A stretch of DNA of 64,000 nt, taken from JADJYF01 sp965278995 (GTDB lineage Bacteria; Pseudomonadota; Gammaproteobacteria; Ga0077536). Below, one piece after another: positions 25,378 through 34,011 of the stretch. The notes beneath the pieces were generated by a model, which saw nothing but the letters and a program-made list of their open reading frames with translations, was not told where the DNA came from and made no database searches. Within the stretch, counting starts at the first letter, position 1; each line of letters begins with the position of its first letter. The DNA lies in the NCBI GenBank assembly GCA_965278995.1, contig OZ257136.1:310001-374000 (forward strand), read 5' to 3'. A program made the position numbers and the translations under genes.

Positions 25378-27699
25378 CTAAACGAGAGTTGAAATTTCGA
25401 CGTGCCTGGTGCTGCGGTCGTCGGGCGGAACCGTGACTACAAATCCCAGGCTGTTTACCAGACTGAGCATCGGAACGTTTTCGGCCAGTATGCTGCCATG
25501 GACTTTGGCAACGCCGCGTTCGCGTGCGATCTGCAACAGTCGCTCGAGCAGATGCCGACCCAGGCCATGACGAACGTGATCATGGTGAACCAGCACCGCA
25601 TACTCCGCGTCGCCGCCGTCGGCATCCGCAATCAGCGTCGCCAGCGCAACAATCTCGCCCGGCTCATTCAAACAGCTGGCGGCCAAAGTCAGCTCGCGAT
25701 CGTAGTCAACTTGTGTCACTCGCGCGGCCATATCGTGTGAGAAATGACGGATGTAGCCGAAAAAGCGCAAGCGGACTTCCTCCGGACTGAGGCGCGCGAG
25801 CAGCCGCAATACCGCAGCTTCGTCTGTCGGCCGGACCGCACGCACGGCGTACCGGCGCCCGCCCCGCAGGCTTGCTTCCTGCGATAACGCACAGGGATAA
25901 GGCGCGAGGGCAACGCGCTGGCGCTCGGCTATGCTGCCTGCGGCAAGCTCAATCTCGCACGTGGGTAACGTGGCCAGCTTGGCGTCCGCCGTCCACGCCA
26001 ACACGACATCGATACGCCTGATCAGCGGCTGGTCCAGCACCAGTTGACCGATACGAACAAGCGCGTCTGCCATCGACGTGATCGCGGCAGGCGCGATGTT
26101 TCCATCCAGACATCCGGCATCATCGAGCATGCGTTGCGCCAGCAACTCGTCGAGCGGCGGGAATCCGAAAGCCGGCGGAGAGCGTGGATTGGTCGGTGCA
26201 GTCTGCACACTCAGCGCCATGCCCAGTTCTATATGTAGCGCCACGCTGATTCGTATCTGTATCACCGCCGACGCTTCATTCCCCGTGGTGGTCAGGCCGT
26301 AGTGAGCGAGCACGAGCGCGCTGGCATCGGCCGCTAGCCGCGACACGCCTTGTGCGCGCAGCGCTTGCAATTCTTGCGTAACGCCAGCGCTGTCCACACT
26401 GAGTGTTGCATCCTGCGGCGGAGTCTGCCCGAGCATCTCGCGCGTTTCGCGATATTGCGCGCGATAACGCAGTGCACGCAGAGCCTCCTCGGCAGAAGCG
26501 AAGGTGGCCAGATGTGCATCGGCGCTGCTCTGTCGGGCCGGTTGCGTGCTGTGTAAGCCCAGCCACACTGTCAGCAGGCGTTCACCGAATCCCGCTTTCG
26601 CAACGGCTGTGGCGAGAACCTGATGAGGCTGCTCAGCCATCGGACTGTGGATCAGCAGCGCGGTGTCAACATCGACGTCCGCCAGCACTGCACGCAGCAC
26701 CGCTAGAACCTGTTTCGCATCTGCCTTGCCGAGATCGACCGCGCCCGCAAGGAAGCGGACTTGCGGTACTACTTTGGCGATGCCTTGCAGCGTTTCCGAT
26801 GTCAACACCGCCACCGGCAGTCCGTTACGCAGCACCGCGTCCACCGCCAGCGCGCAGACACCGGAGCCGTTACCGATAACTGCGACGTCTGCACCCCGCG
26901 CCGAGGGCAGCAGCTCCAGCGCTGCCAGTCCTTCGAATAACCCGCTTAGCGTTTCGCATTCCACCATACCGGCACGACGGAACGCCGCTGAACGAACGGG
27001 ATCGGGACCGCCGCTGCCGTCAAAGTCCATGCGCCTGGTCTGCAAGACCAGCACAGGTTTGACATGCGCGGCGGCGCGCGCAGCGGACATGAACTTGCGC
27101 GCCTGTCGGATGTTGCCAATCTGCAAGACCACCGCGCGGGTGCACGGATCGAGAGCGGAATAGTCGAGAAGATCGGCAACATCGATGTCCGCTTCGGCAC
27201 CAGTTACCGCCAGCCAGGAGAACCCGACACCACGGCCGATTGCCCAATCGACGGCGGCCGCAGCGATGGATTGTGACTGTGCAATCAACGCCACGCTGCC
27301 TGCCTGTGGTGTCAGCGGCAGGTTACTCAGATTGATTAGTGAATTGGTGTGAAGCACGCCTGCCGAGCGCGGTCCGAGGATGCGTATAAGGGATAGCTTT
27401 GCGCGTTGCAGAACATCCTCCCGCGGCGGTGTATCTGCTGCCCACAGCAGCGCTTTACAGCCATGCATCCCAAGCATTGCGATGAACGTGGCGTCGATCC
27501 ACTCGTCGTGCATCACTACGACCAGCTCTGGATTGAGCCAACCTTTAACCGCCGGCTTCCGTGTGAAGTGAATACGCTGCGCCAAGGGCACGCTGTTTTT
27601 AAGATTGCGCAAAAGTTGACGTTGTGCAGGCGATCGCGGTGCACCGAGGATCACCAGCGAGGAAGCCCGGAACAGCGCGTCGAGATGACGTACGGTCAT
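25378..27699 (-). CDS. Pat-like protein acetyltransferase with degenerate acyl-CoA-synthetase domains
   Basis: 773-residue relative of Pat/PatZ (YfiQ) protein lysine acetyltransferases: an NDP-forming acyl-CoA-synthetase-like region (about 1-610) fused to a GNAT domain (about 620-770). The GNAT acetyl-CoA site VRHGLGRHLLE is at about 709-719. The ligase part is shrunken: the usual N-terminal GAS/GxxG loop reads LGAPRSPAQ, the SHTGxLAGSD loop with its catalytic His is replaced by FDGSGGPDPVRSAAF, and the ATP-grasp core with its lysine (normally LKI-x-HKSDxGGV) is missing. It therefore probably cannot form acetyl-CoA and may serve as a sensor scaffold. Known Pat proteins are nearer 880-900 residues. 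Its start overlaps the stop of the HDAC-like gene by 4 bp. Confidence 0.82.
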   Translation of the reverse strand: MTVRHLDALFRASSLVILGAPRSPAQRQLLRNLKNSVPLAQRIHFTRKPAVKGWLNPELVVVMHDEWIDATFIAMLGMHGCKALLWAADTPPREDVLQRAKLSLIRILGPRSAGVLHTNSLINLSNLPLTPQAGSVALIAQSQSIAAAAVDWAIGRGVGFSWLAVTGAEADIDVADLLDYSALDPCTRAVVLQIGNIRQARKFMSAARAAAHVKPVLVLQTRRMDFDGSGGPDPVRSAAFRRAGMVECETLSGLFEGLAALELLPSARGADVAVIGNGSGVCALAVDAVLRNGLPVAVLTSETLQGIAKVVPQVRFLAGAVDLGKADAKQVLAVLRAVLADVDVDTALLIHSPMAEQPHQVLATAVAKAGFGERLLTVWLGLHSTQPARQSSADAHLATFASAEEALRALRYRAQYRETREMLGQTPPQDATLSVDSAGVTQELQALRAQGVSRLAADASALVLAHYGLTTTGNEASAVIQIRISVALHIELGMALSVQTAPTNPRSPPAFGFPPLDELLAQRMLDDAGCLDGNIAPAAITSMADALVRIGQLVLDQPLIRRIDVVLAWTADAKLATLPTCEIELAAGSIAERQRVALAPYPCALSQEASLRGGRRYAVRAVRPTDEAAVLRLLARLSPEEVRLRFFGYIRHFSHDMAARVTQVDYDRELTLAASCLNEPGEIVALATLIADADGGDAEYAVLVHHDHVRHGLGRHLLERLLQIARERGVAKVHGSILAENVPMLSLVNSLGFVVTVPPDDRSTRHVEISTLV

Positions 27700-28682
27700 G
27701 GCACGACGTTATTGCTGACGAATGGCGCGAGAAACGCACAGACGCTGCGCGCCAGCGCATCGAGGTGGTAGCCACCCTCCAGCGTCGCTACTACGCGACC
27801 CTGACAGCAGACCTGGGCGATACGCGAGATCTCAGTGCCGACCCAACGGTAATCCTCAGTAGTCAGGCGCAGGTCGGCGAGGGGATCCTGTACGTGCGCA
27901 TCGAACCCTGCTGAGACCAGTAACAGGTCGGGTTGAAAGGCCACCAGCCGCGGCATCCATCGTTCGGTGATGGCGGCGCGGAATGCAGTGCTCCCGGCAC
28001 CCGTTGGCAGTGCCACGTCGACCAGATTTCGTGCGTCGGGTGCGCCGGGCCAGTAGGGATACAGCGCCTGCTGAAAAGTTGAACACAGGAGTACCCGTGC
28101 GTCATTCATGAAGATGTCGGCGGTACCGTTGCCGTAATGCACGTCGAAATCCAGAATGGCGACCCGCTTGCACCCCTGCGTCAAGGCGTAGGCTGCTGCG
28201 ACTGCGACATTGTTGAAGAAGCAGAACCCCATGGCGCGGGCACTTTCAGCATGGTGTCCCGGCGGGCGGACGGCGCAAAACGCCAGTTTCGCCTGGTTGC
28301 TCAGCACCGTGTCCACCCCGAGCATACCGGCGCCGGCGGCGTGCAGTGCGGCTTCCACCGTGTGCGAATTCATCAGCGTGTCGGGATCGATCCGGCAGCC
28401 GCCACCGCTGGTGTCGGCGGTGAGGATGCGGTTGATATGGTCGTGCGAATGTACGCGTTCGAGCGCGTGCACGGAGGCTTGCGGTGCTTCCAGTCGCAGC
28501 ACGAAATCGCCGAGACCATCAATCAGCAGTCGATCTTCGATAGCGGACAGACGCCGTCCACACTCGGGATGATCGGCGCCCATCTCGTGCAGCGAACAGG
28601 CGGAGTGAGTGATCCAGGCGACAGGGTGGAATGGATGAGGCACAGCAGTAAGCTTTTCGCCCTCAAGGCCTGAGCATGACAT
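27696..28682 (-). CDS. Histone-deacetylase-family amidohydrolase
   Basis: 328-residue zinc hydrolase of the HDAC/AcuC/acetylpolyamine amidohydrolase superfamily. Active-site residues are all present: H143/H144 in RPPGHHAE, D178, D180 and H182 in LDFDVHYGNGT, D261 in SAGFDAH, and Y305 in LEGGY. The final GGYHLDAL motif resembles bacterial class II HDAH enzymes. Substrates could be acetyl-lysine proteins or acetylpolyamines. ATG 28682 is the furthest start; GTG at about 28643 (VPHPFHP) is an alternative. The 3' end overlaps the Pat-like acetyltransferase gene by 4 bp, so the pair is translationally coupled, which favours protein acetylation control. Confidence 0.92.
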   Translation of the reverse strand: MSCSGLEGEKLTAVPHPFHPVAWITHSACSLHEMGADHPECGRRLSAIEDRLLIDGLGDFVLRLEAPQASVHALERVHSHDHINRILTADTSGGGCRIDPDTLMNSHTVEAALHAAGAGMLGVDTVLSNQAKLAFCAVRPPGHHAESARAMGFCFFNNVAVAAAYALTQGCKRVAILDFDVHYGNGTADIFMNDARVLLCSTFQQALYPYWPGAPDARNLVDVALPTGAGSTAFRAAITERWMPRLVAFQPDLLLVSAGFDAHVQDPLADLRLTTEDYRWVGTEISRIAQVCCQGRVVATLEGGYHLDALARSVCAFLAPFVSNNVVP

Positions 28683-28815
28683 TCAGCGAGATGTGTGCGG
28701 ACGAGCGCCGCTTGAGTGGACAGAATGCAGGCCCTAGCCTGACCTCGTCTGTGCGCAAAGCCGCCGTTCAGCAGCGTCAGCTCCCGACCGTGGCGCGGCG
28801 ACGTCGGGTGTCCGT

Positions 28816-30594
28816 TCAGGCGGCAGTGTGGCTTGTCAGCAGGCGCTGCGTCCAGAGGCTGGTGGTTACATCGATCTTGAGCAGGCTGGCGTACCGCACG
28901 CTGAGTTCGGCCGCTTCTGTGAGCGCCTCGGTCAAAGCTGTTGCAGGCATGTTCAGAGCCTCATCGATGCGCTGTCGGATGCCGCTCAGCACCCGTTCGC
29001 ACTGCTCGGAATCGTCGCTATCCGCGATTGCATGGCTGAACGCGTTGACGTACGCGGTCAGTAATTGCAGGCGCGCAGCGTCGCTCTCGATTTGCGGAAC
29101 GCGACCTCGGGGCAGCGGCACCATGGCACCGGTGATGGCGTGCGAGAGTTTCCACTGGGTGCCGATAGCGGAACCCAGTTCATGGTAAGGGATGCCGAGT
29201 ATCTGCCGCGAGGCCGTCAGTTCGTCGATAAAAAGGCGCTGCATATGCGTCCGGATGGCGACAAACTCTTCGGCGAAATAGTGAATCGTGAGCGTGCGGC
29301 CGAGATCGTGAAACAGGGCGCAAGTAAACGCTTCGGCGCCGCTTTTGACAGCACAGGCCGGGGCCAGTGCCTTGGCCAGAATCGCGCTGTGAAAGGATTT
29401 CAACAGCGCTTCGCGGAGCGCCGCGCTGCCCTGTTCGAATTCGCTTTCGAGCAGTGCGCTGGTGATGCACACGCGCACCTGTTCGAGCCCGAGCATGGAA
29501 ACCGCCGCCGACAGCGCGGTGATTTCGGCGTTGCCGTAGTAGGCCGAGTTGGCCTGGCTCAGGACACGCTGTGTGAGGGTAATGTCCTTGGCCAGAATGT
29601 TAATGAGTCGACTGGCCGGCGCGAGCGAACTCTCGGCGGTCAACTCGAGCAGTTCGCCGATGTGCTGCGACAACGCGGAGAATCCGCTCTTGTGCTGCAT
29701 GCGTCGCAGCAGGAATTCGACCGTGCCGTGGGTGGCGTCTGGGGTCGGCGCACCTGGCCGAGGCAGGCGGAATTGATCGAGGTCGTTCTTCATCGCGCGC
29801 GCATCGCGGTAGCGCACTTTGAGCGAGCGCGCCGACGCTGTCGCCAGGACCCGCGCGATGCTCGGGTCGATGTCTTTGTTCCAGCTTGCAGCGTTGATGG
29901 CCGGGCCGGTGACAATGGCCCGAATGATGTCGCTCGGCGAGTGCTCGTCGAACCGCCGTGTGCCGGTCAGCATTTCATGGAAGATTGAAGAGAGCGTGAA
30001 GACGTCGGCGGCCGGTCCGGCAATCTGATCGGTGAACGGCTCCGGTGACATGTAGCGCAGGGTGCCGCTGACTTCGCCGGTCGATTGCTCGACCTGCTGC
30101 AGCACCGAGATCCCGAAGTCCGTCACTTTCGGCGTACCGTCGCGAGTCAGCAGGATGTTGCCGGGACTCAAGTCGCGATGGATCACGTCATGCTCGTGAA
30201 GGTAGGCAACGCCGGCCAGGATCTGACTCATCATGATCACGCTCTCGGCGAACGGCATTGCGCCGTAGGTATCGATACGTGCCTTGAGCGACATGCCGTC
30301 GATGTATTCGAACACCAGATAGTGCATGCCGCGGTAGATGCCGATGTCGTGCAGCGTGACGATATTCGGGTGCTGCAGACGACTGACGATGCGAGCTTCA
30401 CTCGCCAGCTGGCGGTTGTCCGAATCGGGCGTCGGCCGCAGCAGCTTGATGGCCACCTGGCGGTCGAGTTCCTGGTCGTGTGCCGACAGCACGACACCCT
30501 GACCACCCTTGCCGAGCAGCCCGGTGATCGCATAGCGACCGATGTGCTCGGGCAACACTGCTTTGCGTGCGGGTTGAGTCACGGATGCTGCCAC
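28816..30594 (-). CDS. Ser/Thr protein kinase fused to HDOD domain
   Basis: About 592 residues. The N-terminal Hanks-type kinase domain (about 20-290) has the glycine loop LLGKGGQGVV, K50 in VAIKLL, HRDLSPGN (139-146) and VTDFGIS (DFG 159-161). The lysine usual two residues after the catalytic Asp is Ser143. The C-terminal half (about 310-510) is an HDOD domain (SRLINILAKDITLTQRVLSQANSAYYG, ALFHDLGRTL), a signalling module related to HD-GYP domains. No membrane segment is visible, so it is probably cytosolic. The start is unsure: GTG 30594 or GTG 30582; longer readings overlap the preceding gene and lack homology. Confidence 0.85.
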   Translation of the reverse strand: MAASVTQPARKAVLPEHIGRYAITGLLGKGGQGVVLSAHDQELDRQVAIKLLRPTPDSDNRQLASEARIVSRLQHPNIVTLHDIGIYRGMHYLVFEYIDGMSLKARIDTYGAMPFAESVIMMSQILAGVAYLHEHDVIHRDLSPGNILLTRDGTPKVTDFGISVLQQVEQSTGEVSGTLRYMSPEPFTDQIAGPAADVFTLSSIFHEMLTGTRRFDEHSPSDIIRAIVTGPAINAASWNKDIDPSIARVLATASARSLKVRYRDARAMKNDLDQFRLPRPGAPTPDATHGTVEFLLRRMQHKSGFSALSQHIGELLELTAESSLAPASRLINILAKDITLTQRVLSQANSAYYGNAEITALSAAVSMLGLEQVRVCITSALLESEFEQGSAALREALLKSFHSAILAKALAPACAVKSGAEAFTCALFHDLGRTLTIHYFAEEFVAIRTHMQRLFIDELTASRQILGIPYHELGSAIGTQWKLSHAITGAMVPLPRGRVPQIESDAARLQLLTAYVNAFSHAIADSDDSEQCERVLSGIRQRIDEALNMPATALTEALTEAAELSVRYASLLKIDVTTSLWTQRLLTSHTAA

Positions 30595-30661
30595 TGGTCG
30601 CCGTTGATGGTGATCAATGCATCGGCCGCTGCGACCTCGACTTGACTTGGAACCAGGGTCC

Positions 30662-31099
30662 TTAGTGCAGGCGGTCAGTCGAAAGCTTGTCAGCGACGGC
30701 GCGCGGTCCGCTTGCCAGGCGCTCCGGGGAAACGCTGCCGTGGTGCAGCATGAGCAGCCAGCCTGCGCCGATACGCTGATAAACGTTGGTTGCCAGTACC
30801 GGTGGGGCGACGAAATCCGTTCCCGGCACGGTAATGTTCTCTTCCAGCAGATGGACTCGGACTTCGTTGTCGCCGAGGACGCGAACGCCGCGCCGCGAGA
30901 ACTGGCGGTGAACCGGCTCACGAAGAATCAATTCCCAACTTCGCCGCACGTCGGCAATACCGGCCAGGCGCGGTCCGCCTGGATGAATGCAGACGATGTC
31001 GGGGCTGTTTGCCCAGACCTGCATCATCGCCACGACGTCGGCCGCCGCGAAAGCCGCGTAGAAAGCGTCTTCGGCGGAGGCCGAACTCTCGAATATCAT
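30662..31099 (-). CDS. SnoaL-like/NTF2-fold protein (DUF4440 type)
   Basis: About 145 residues with the small alpha+beta cone fold of the NTF2 superfamily: SAEDAFYAAFAAADVVAMMQVWA, then DIVCIHPGGPRLAGIADVRRSWELIL, then beta strands with VPGTDFVAPPVLATNVY and GWLLMLHHGSVSP. Members bind or convert varied small molecules; this branch is often found with kinases or as an unknown stress protein. ATG 31099 starts 4 bp after the glutaredoxin-like gene stops, indicating cotranscription. Ligand unknown. Confidence 0.82.
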   Translation of the reverse strand: MIFESSASAEDAFYAAFAAADVVAMMQVWANSPDIVCIHPGGPRLAGIADVRRSWELILREPVHRQFSRRGVRVLGDNEVRVHLLEENITVPGTDFVAPPVLATNVYQRIGAGWLLMLHHGSVSPERLASGPRAVADKLSTDRLH

Positions 31100-31103
31100 G
31101 GCA

Positions 31104-31568
31104 TTACTGAATGGCCGGGTAACCGGCTTCGAGTAGCGCACCTTCGAGCGCGTCGCTGCTGTAGCCGGTCAGCACTTTCTTGCCGACAAGCACGGCCGGC
31201 ACGGTCAAGCCGCCGGTAGACGCTTTCATTTCTTCCTGGACATCGGCGTTGTCCTGCACATCCTTTTCGGTGAACGGTAGTTGGTGGGCATTTAAACGGC
31301 TGCGCACGAGATCGCAGGCGTCGCAGTTCGGCACACTGTACAACGTGACCGGCGCATCACGCGCGATATCCTCGATGGTGCGATCAGTGTCCTTGGTCTG
31401 ACCATAAAGCTTCTTCTCTCCAGCCTTCGTCATCCCGGGAGGACATTTATCGCGGAATGAAGTGGCGCCGCTGGCATCGACACATTCAAGGACCGTGACG
31501 GCGCCAAGCGGGTGTGCGAATACCCCCAGGACAAGTGCAGTAATCCATCCCAAGACTCGCGTGTGCAT
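31104..31568 (-). CDS. Exported DUF4124-glutaredoxin protein
   Basis: 154 residues. A signal peptide (MHTRVLGWITALVLGVFAHPLGA) is followed by a short DUF4124-like segment (ECVDASGATSFRDKCPPGM) and a glutaredoxin-like domain with the redox site C82-DA-C85 in VPNCDACDLVRSRL and a TVPAVLVGKKVLTGYSS cis-Pro/GSH-type region. It should act in the periplasm, possibly as an oxidoreductase. AAGGAG lies about 10 bases before ATG 31568, and the SnoaL-like gene follows after 4 bp. Confidence 0.88.
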   Translation of the reverse strand: MHTRVLGWITALVLGVFAHPLGAVTVLECVDASGATSFRDKCPPGMTKAGEKKLYGQTKDTDRTIEDIARDAPVTLYSVPNCDACDLVRSRLNAHQLPFTEKDVQDNADVQEEMKASTGGLTVPAVLVGKKVLTGYSSDALEGALLEAGYPAIQ

Positions 31569-31684
31569 GCGGCGTATCTCCTTGTCTATACGTGGCTTTC
31601 TTGCTGCAGTAGCCGGCTGATGGCAATCCGCTCGGAGCGCCTGCAGCGACCGCGGCAGGGCTATCCAGTGGCCGGGGCTGGCTC

Positions 31685-31690
31685 TATAAT
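31685..31690 (+). promoter_or_regulatory. Possible -10 box for tRNA-Leu
   Basis: A perfect TATAAT, followed by a GC-rich stretch, about 130 bp before tRNA-Leu. The -35 partner at 31662 (TATCCA) is weak. The same bases read on the minus strand give TATTAT, so it could instead serve the DUF4124-glutaredoxin gene. Confidence 0.35.
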
Positions 31691-31820
31691 AGCGTCCGAC
31701 AGCGCTTACCGCCGCAGTCTGCTCTCGCCTGAACGTCGTCAGTCCCGGACCGCCCTGCGGCCATGCTGGTCTGAGCGGCAGCATTCGGTGTTCAGGCGAC
31801 GCTCGATAGCGCATAGACGA

Positions 31821-31905
<85 letters not shown>

Positions 31906-31988
31906 TTCCTCAACGCGAATCCCGCTGCTGGGCCAGGCTAAGGCCAGCGCCGCCGGGTTCATGATTACGTCAAAGATGTCCTCCCCAC

Positions 31989-33323
31989 ATGCAAATATCG
32001 GTTGAAAACTCCACAGCGCTCGAGCGCCGCATGACAGTTGCAGTGCCTGAAGAGCGCATTGCGACTGAAGTCCTGACTCGCCTCGAGCACTTACGCAAGA
32101 CAGCGCGCATCGATGGCTTCCGGCGCGGTAAGGCCCCGTTCAGCGTCGTACGGCGCCAGTTCGGGCCACGCGTGCGGGACGAAATCGTCGGCGAATTGCT
32201 GCAGAGCAGTTTCTCGGAAGCGATGGGCAAGGAAGCGCTGCGGCCGGCCGGACAACCGGTCATCGGCACCGTCTCGGCCAATCCTGGCGAAGGGCTGACC
32301 TATACCGCGACGTTCGAAGTCTTTCCGGAATTCAGCCTGGCGCCACTCGAGTCGCTGCAGTTATCGCGCCCGAGCTGCGACATCGGTGAGGCAGATATCG
32401 ATGCCATGATCGTGCGCCTGCGTGAACAGCATCGCGAATGGGTGGCCGTGGAGCGCGAAGCGCAGGATGGCGACCAGCTGAACATCGATTTTCTCGGCAC
32501 CATCGACGGTGTTCCGTTCGACGGCGGTACCGGTGAGAAATTCGATGTCGTGCTCGGCCAAGGCTCGATGATCGAAGGATTCGAGTCGGGCTTGCGCGGG
32601 CATCGCGCCGGCCAACAGGTGGTTCTCGATCTGCAGTTCCCCGAGGGTTACCGCAACGAAACGCTGTCGGGCAAGCCGGTGCGTTTCGAGATCACGATAA
32701 ACCGCGTGGCCGAACCGGTACTACCAGAGATCAATGAGACGTTTTACGAGAAGTTCGGCGTCAAGGACGGTGGCCTTGCGGCGTTCCGTCGTGAAGTCGA
32801 GGACAACATGAGTCGTGAGCGCGATCGCGCGCTGCGCCAGCGGTTCACTGCCGAAGTCATGGATAAACTCAGCGCGGCCAATGCCTTCGATGTACCTGCC
32901 AGTCTGGTCGAGAGCGAGGCGCAGCGCCTGCGCCAACAGATTGCACGCGATTTGATGATGCGCGGCGTCAATCCGGCCGATATGGTCGATCAATTCGAGC
33001 AAAACGTGCGCGACCGCGCACACCAGCGGGTAAAGCTCGGACTGATCATGGCCGAAATCGTCAAACAGGGTGAATTGCGCGCCGACGCCGGCAAAGTCCG
33101 CCAGATGATCGAAGGAATGGCGGTGGGTTATGAAGATCCCGCCGCGGTGGTGAAGTGGTATTACGACAACCCGCAGCAGTTGCAGCAGATTGAAGCGATG
33201 TGTCTTGAGGAAGTCGCGGTGAACTGGATTGCCGAACGCGCCGTAGTAAGCACGGCGGGCATCTCGTTTGACGCTTTGATGAATCCGGTGCAGACTGACC
33301 AGAAGGTAGAGGCAAGCTCCTGA
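31989..33323 (+). CDS. tig: Trigger factor
   Basis: 444-residue ribosome-bound chaperone and prolyl isomerase. The N-terminal ribosome-binding domain has GFRRGKAPFSVVRRQFG, the FKBP domain (about 155-245) has FDGGTGEKFDVVLGQGSMIEGFESGLRG, and the C-terminal helical arms follow with the typical RVKLGLIMAEI block. Complete. It ends at the ATG of clpP (1-bp overlap) and opens the tig-clpP-clpX-lon-hupB block. A CCTCCC stretch precedes ATG 31989, so the ribosome site is not obvious. Confidence 0.97.
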   Translation: MQISVENSTALERRMTVAVPEERIATEVLTRLEHLRKTARIDGFRRGKAPFSVVRRQFGPRVRDEIVGELLQSSFSEAMGKEALRPAGQPVIGTVSANPGEGLTYTATFEVFPEFSLAPLESLQLSRPSCDIGEADIDAMIVRLREQHREWVAVEREAQDGDQLNIDFLGTIDGVPFDGGTGEKFDVVLGQGSMIEGFESGLRGHRAGQQVVLDLQFPEGYRNETLSGKPVRFEITINRVAEPVLPEINETFYEKFGVKDGGLAAFRREVEDNMSRERDRALRQRFTAEVMDKLSAANAFDVPASLVESEAQRLRQQIARDLMMRGVNPADMVDQFEQNVRDRAHQRVKLGLIMAEIVKQGELRADAGKVRQMIEGMAVGYEDPAAVVKWYYDNPQQLQQIEAMCLEEVAVNWIAERAVVSTAGISFDALMNPVQTDQKVEASS

Positions 33324-33976
33324 TGTCCATAGATTACGTCGATATCCGCCAGGCCGGTTCGAGCCCCCGGGCGCTCAATCTCGTGCCCATGGTGGTTGAG
33401 CAGTCGGCGCGCGGTGAGCGCGCTTACGACATCTACTCGCGGCTGCTGAAAGAGCGCGTCATTTTTCTCGTCGGGCCGGTCGAGGATTACGTCGCGAATG
33501 TCATCGTCGCACAGCTCTTGTTTCTTGAATCGGAGAACCCGGACAAGGACATCCATCTGTATATTAATTCGCCCGGTGGCTCGGTTTCGGCCGGTCTTGC
33601 CATCTACGATACGATGCAGTTCATCAAGCCCGAAGTCAGCACCATGTGCATCGGCCAGGCAGCCAGCATGGGTGCGCTGCTACTGTGCGGCGGTGCCGCA
33701 GGCAAGCGGTATTGCCTGCCGCATTCGCGCGTCATGATTCATCAGCCGCTGGGCGGCTTCCAGGGCCAGGCCTCGGACTTCGATATCCATGCTCGCGAGA
33801 TTCTCAAGGCGCGCGATCGCTTGAACGACATCCTGGCCCGCCACACCGGTCAGCCGCTGGAGAAGATCGCTGCCGACACCGACAGAGATCGCTTCATGAG
33901 TGCTGACGAAGCTGCTGAATACGGCATCATCGACGGCGTCCTTAGAAAACGCGAAAGCGTTGTTGCAGACCGATAA
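33323..33976 (+). CDS. clpP: ATP-dependent Clp protease proteolytic subunit
   Basis: 217-residue serine protease that forms the double-heptamer ClpP barrel. The catalytic triad is S115 (GQAASMGALL), H140 (HSRVMIHQP) and probably D189 (DTDRDRF). YINSPGGSVSAGLAIYDTMQ is typical. The first 14 residues include the short propeptide region. It partners with ClpX encoded next and with ClpA encoded at 61912-64000. Confidence 0.98.
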   Translation: MSIDYVDIRQAGSSPRALNLVPMVVEQSARGERAYDIYSRLLKERVIFLVGPVEDYVANVIVAQLLFLESENPDKDIHLYINSPGGSVSAGLAIYDTMQFIKPEVSTMCIGQAASMGALLLCGGAAGKRYCLPHSRVMIHQPLGGFQGQASDFDIHAREILKARDRLNDILARHTGQPLEKIAADTDRDRFMSADEAAEYGIIDGVLRKRESVVADR

Positions 33977-34011
33977 GACACGAAGCACGGTTCTTCGAGG
34001 AAGTTTTTTCA

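Noticed and set aside
30595..30921. 109-residue upstream extension of the kinase gene
   Set aside because: It runs through the SnoaL-like gene in another frame and has a Ser/Arg/Cys-rich random composition.
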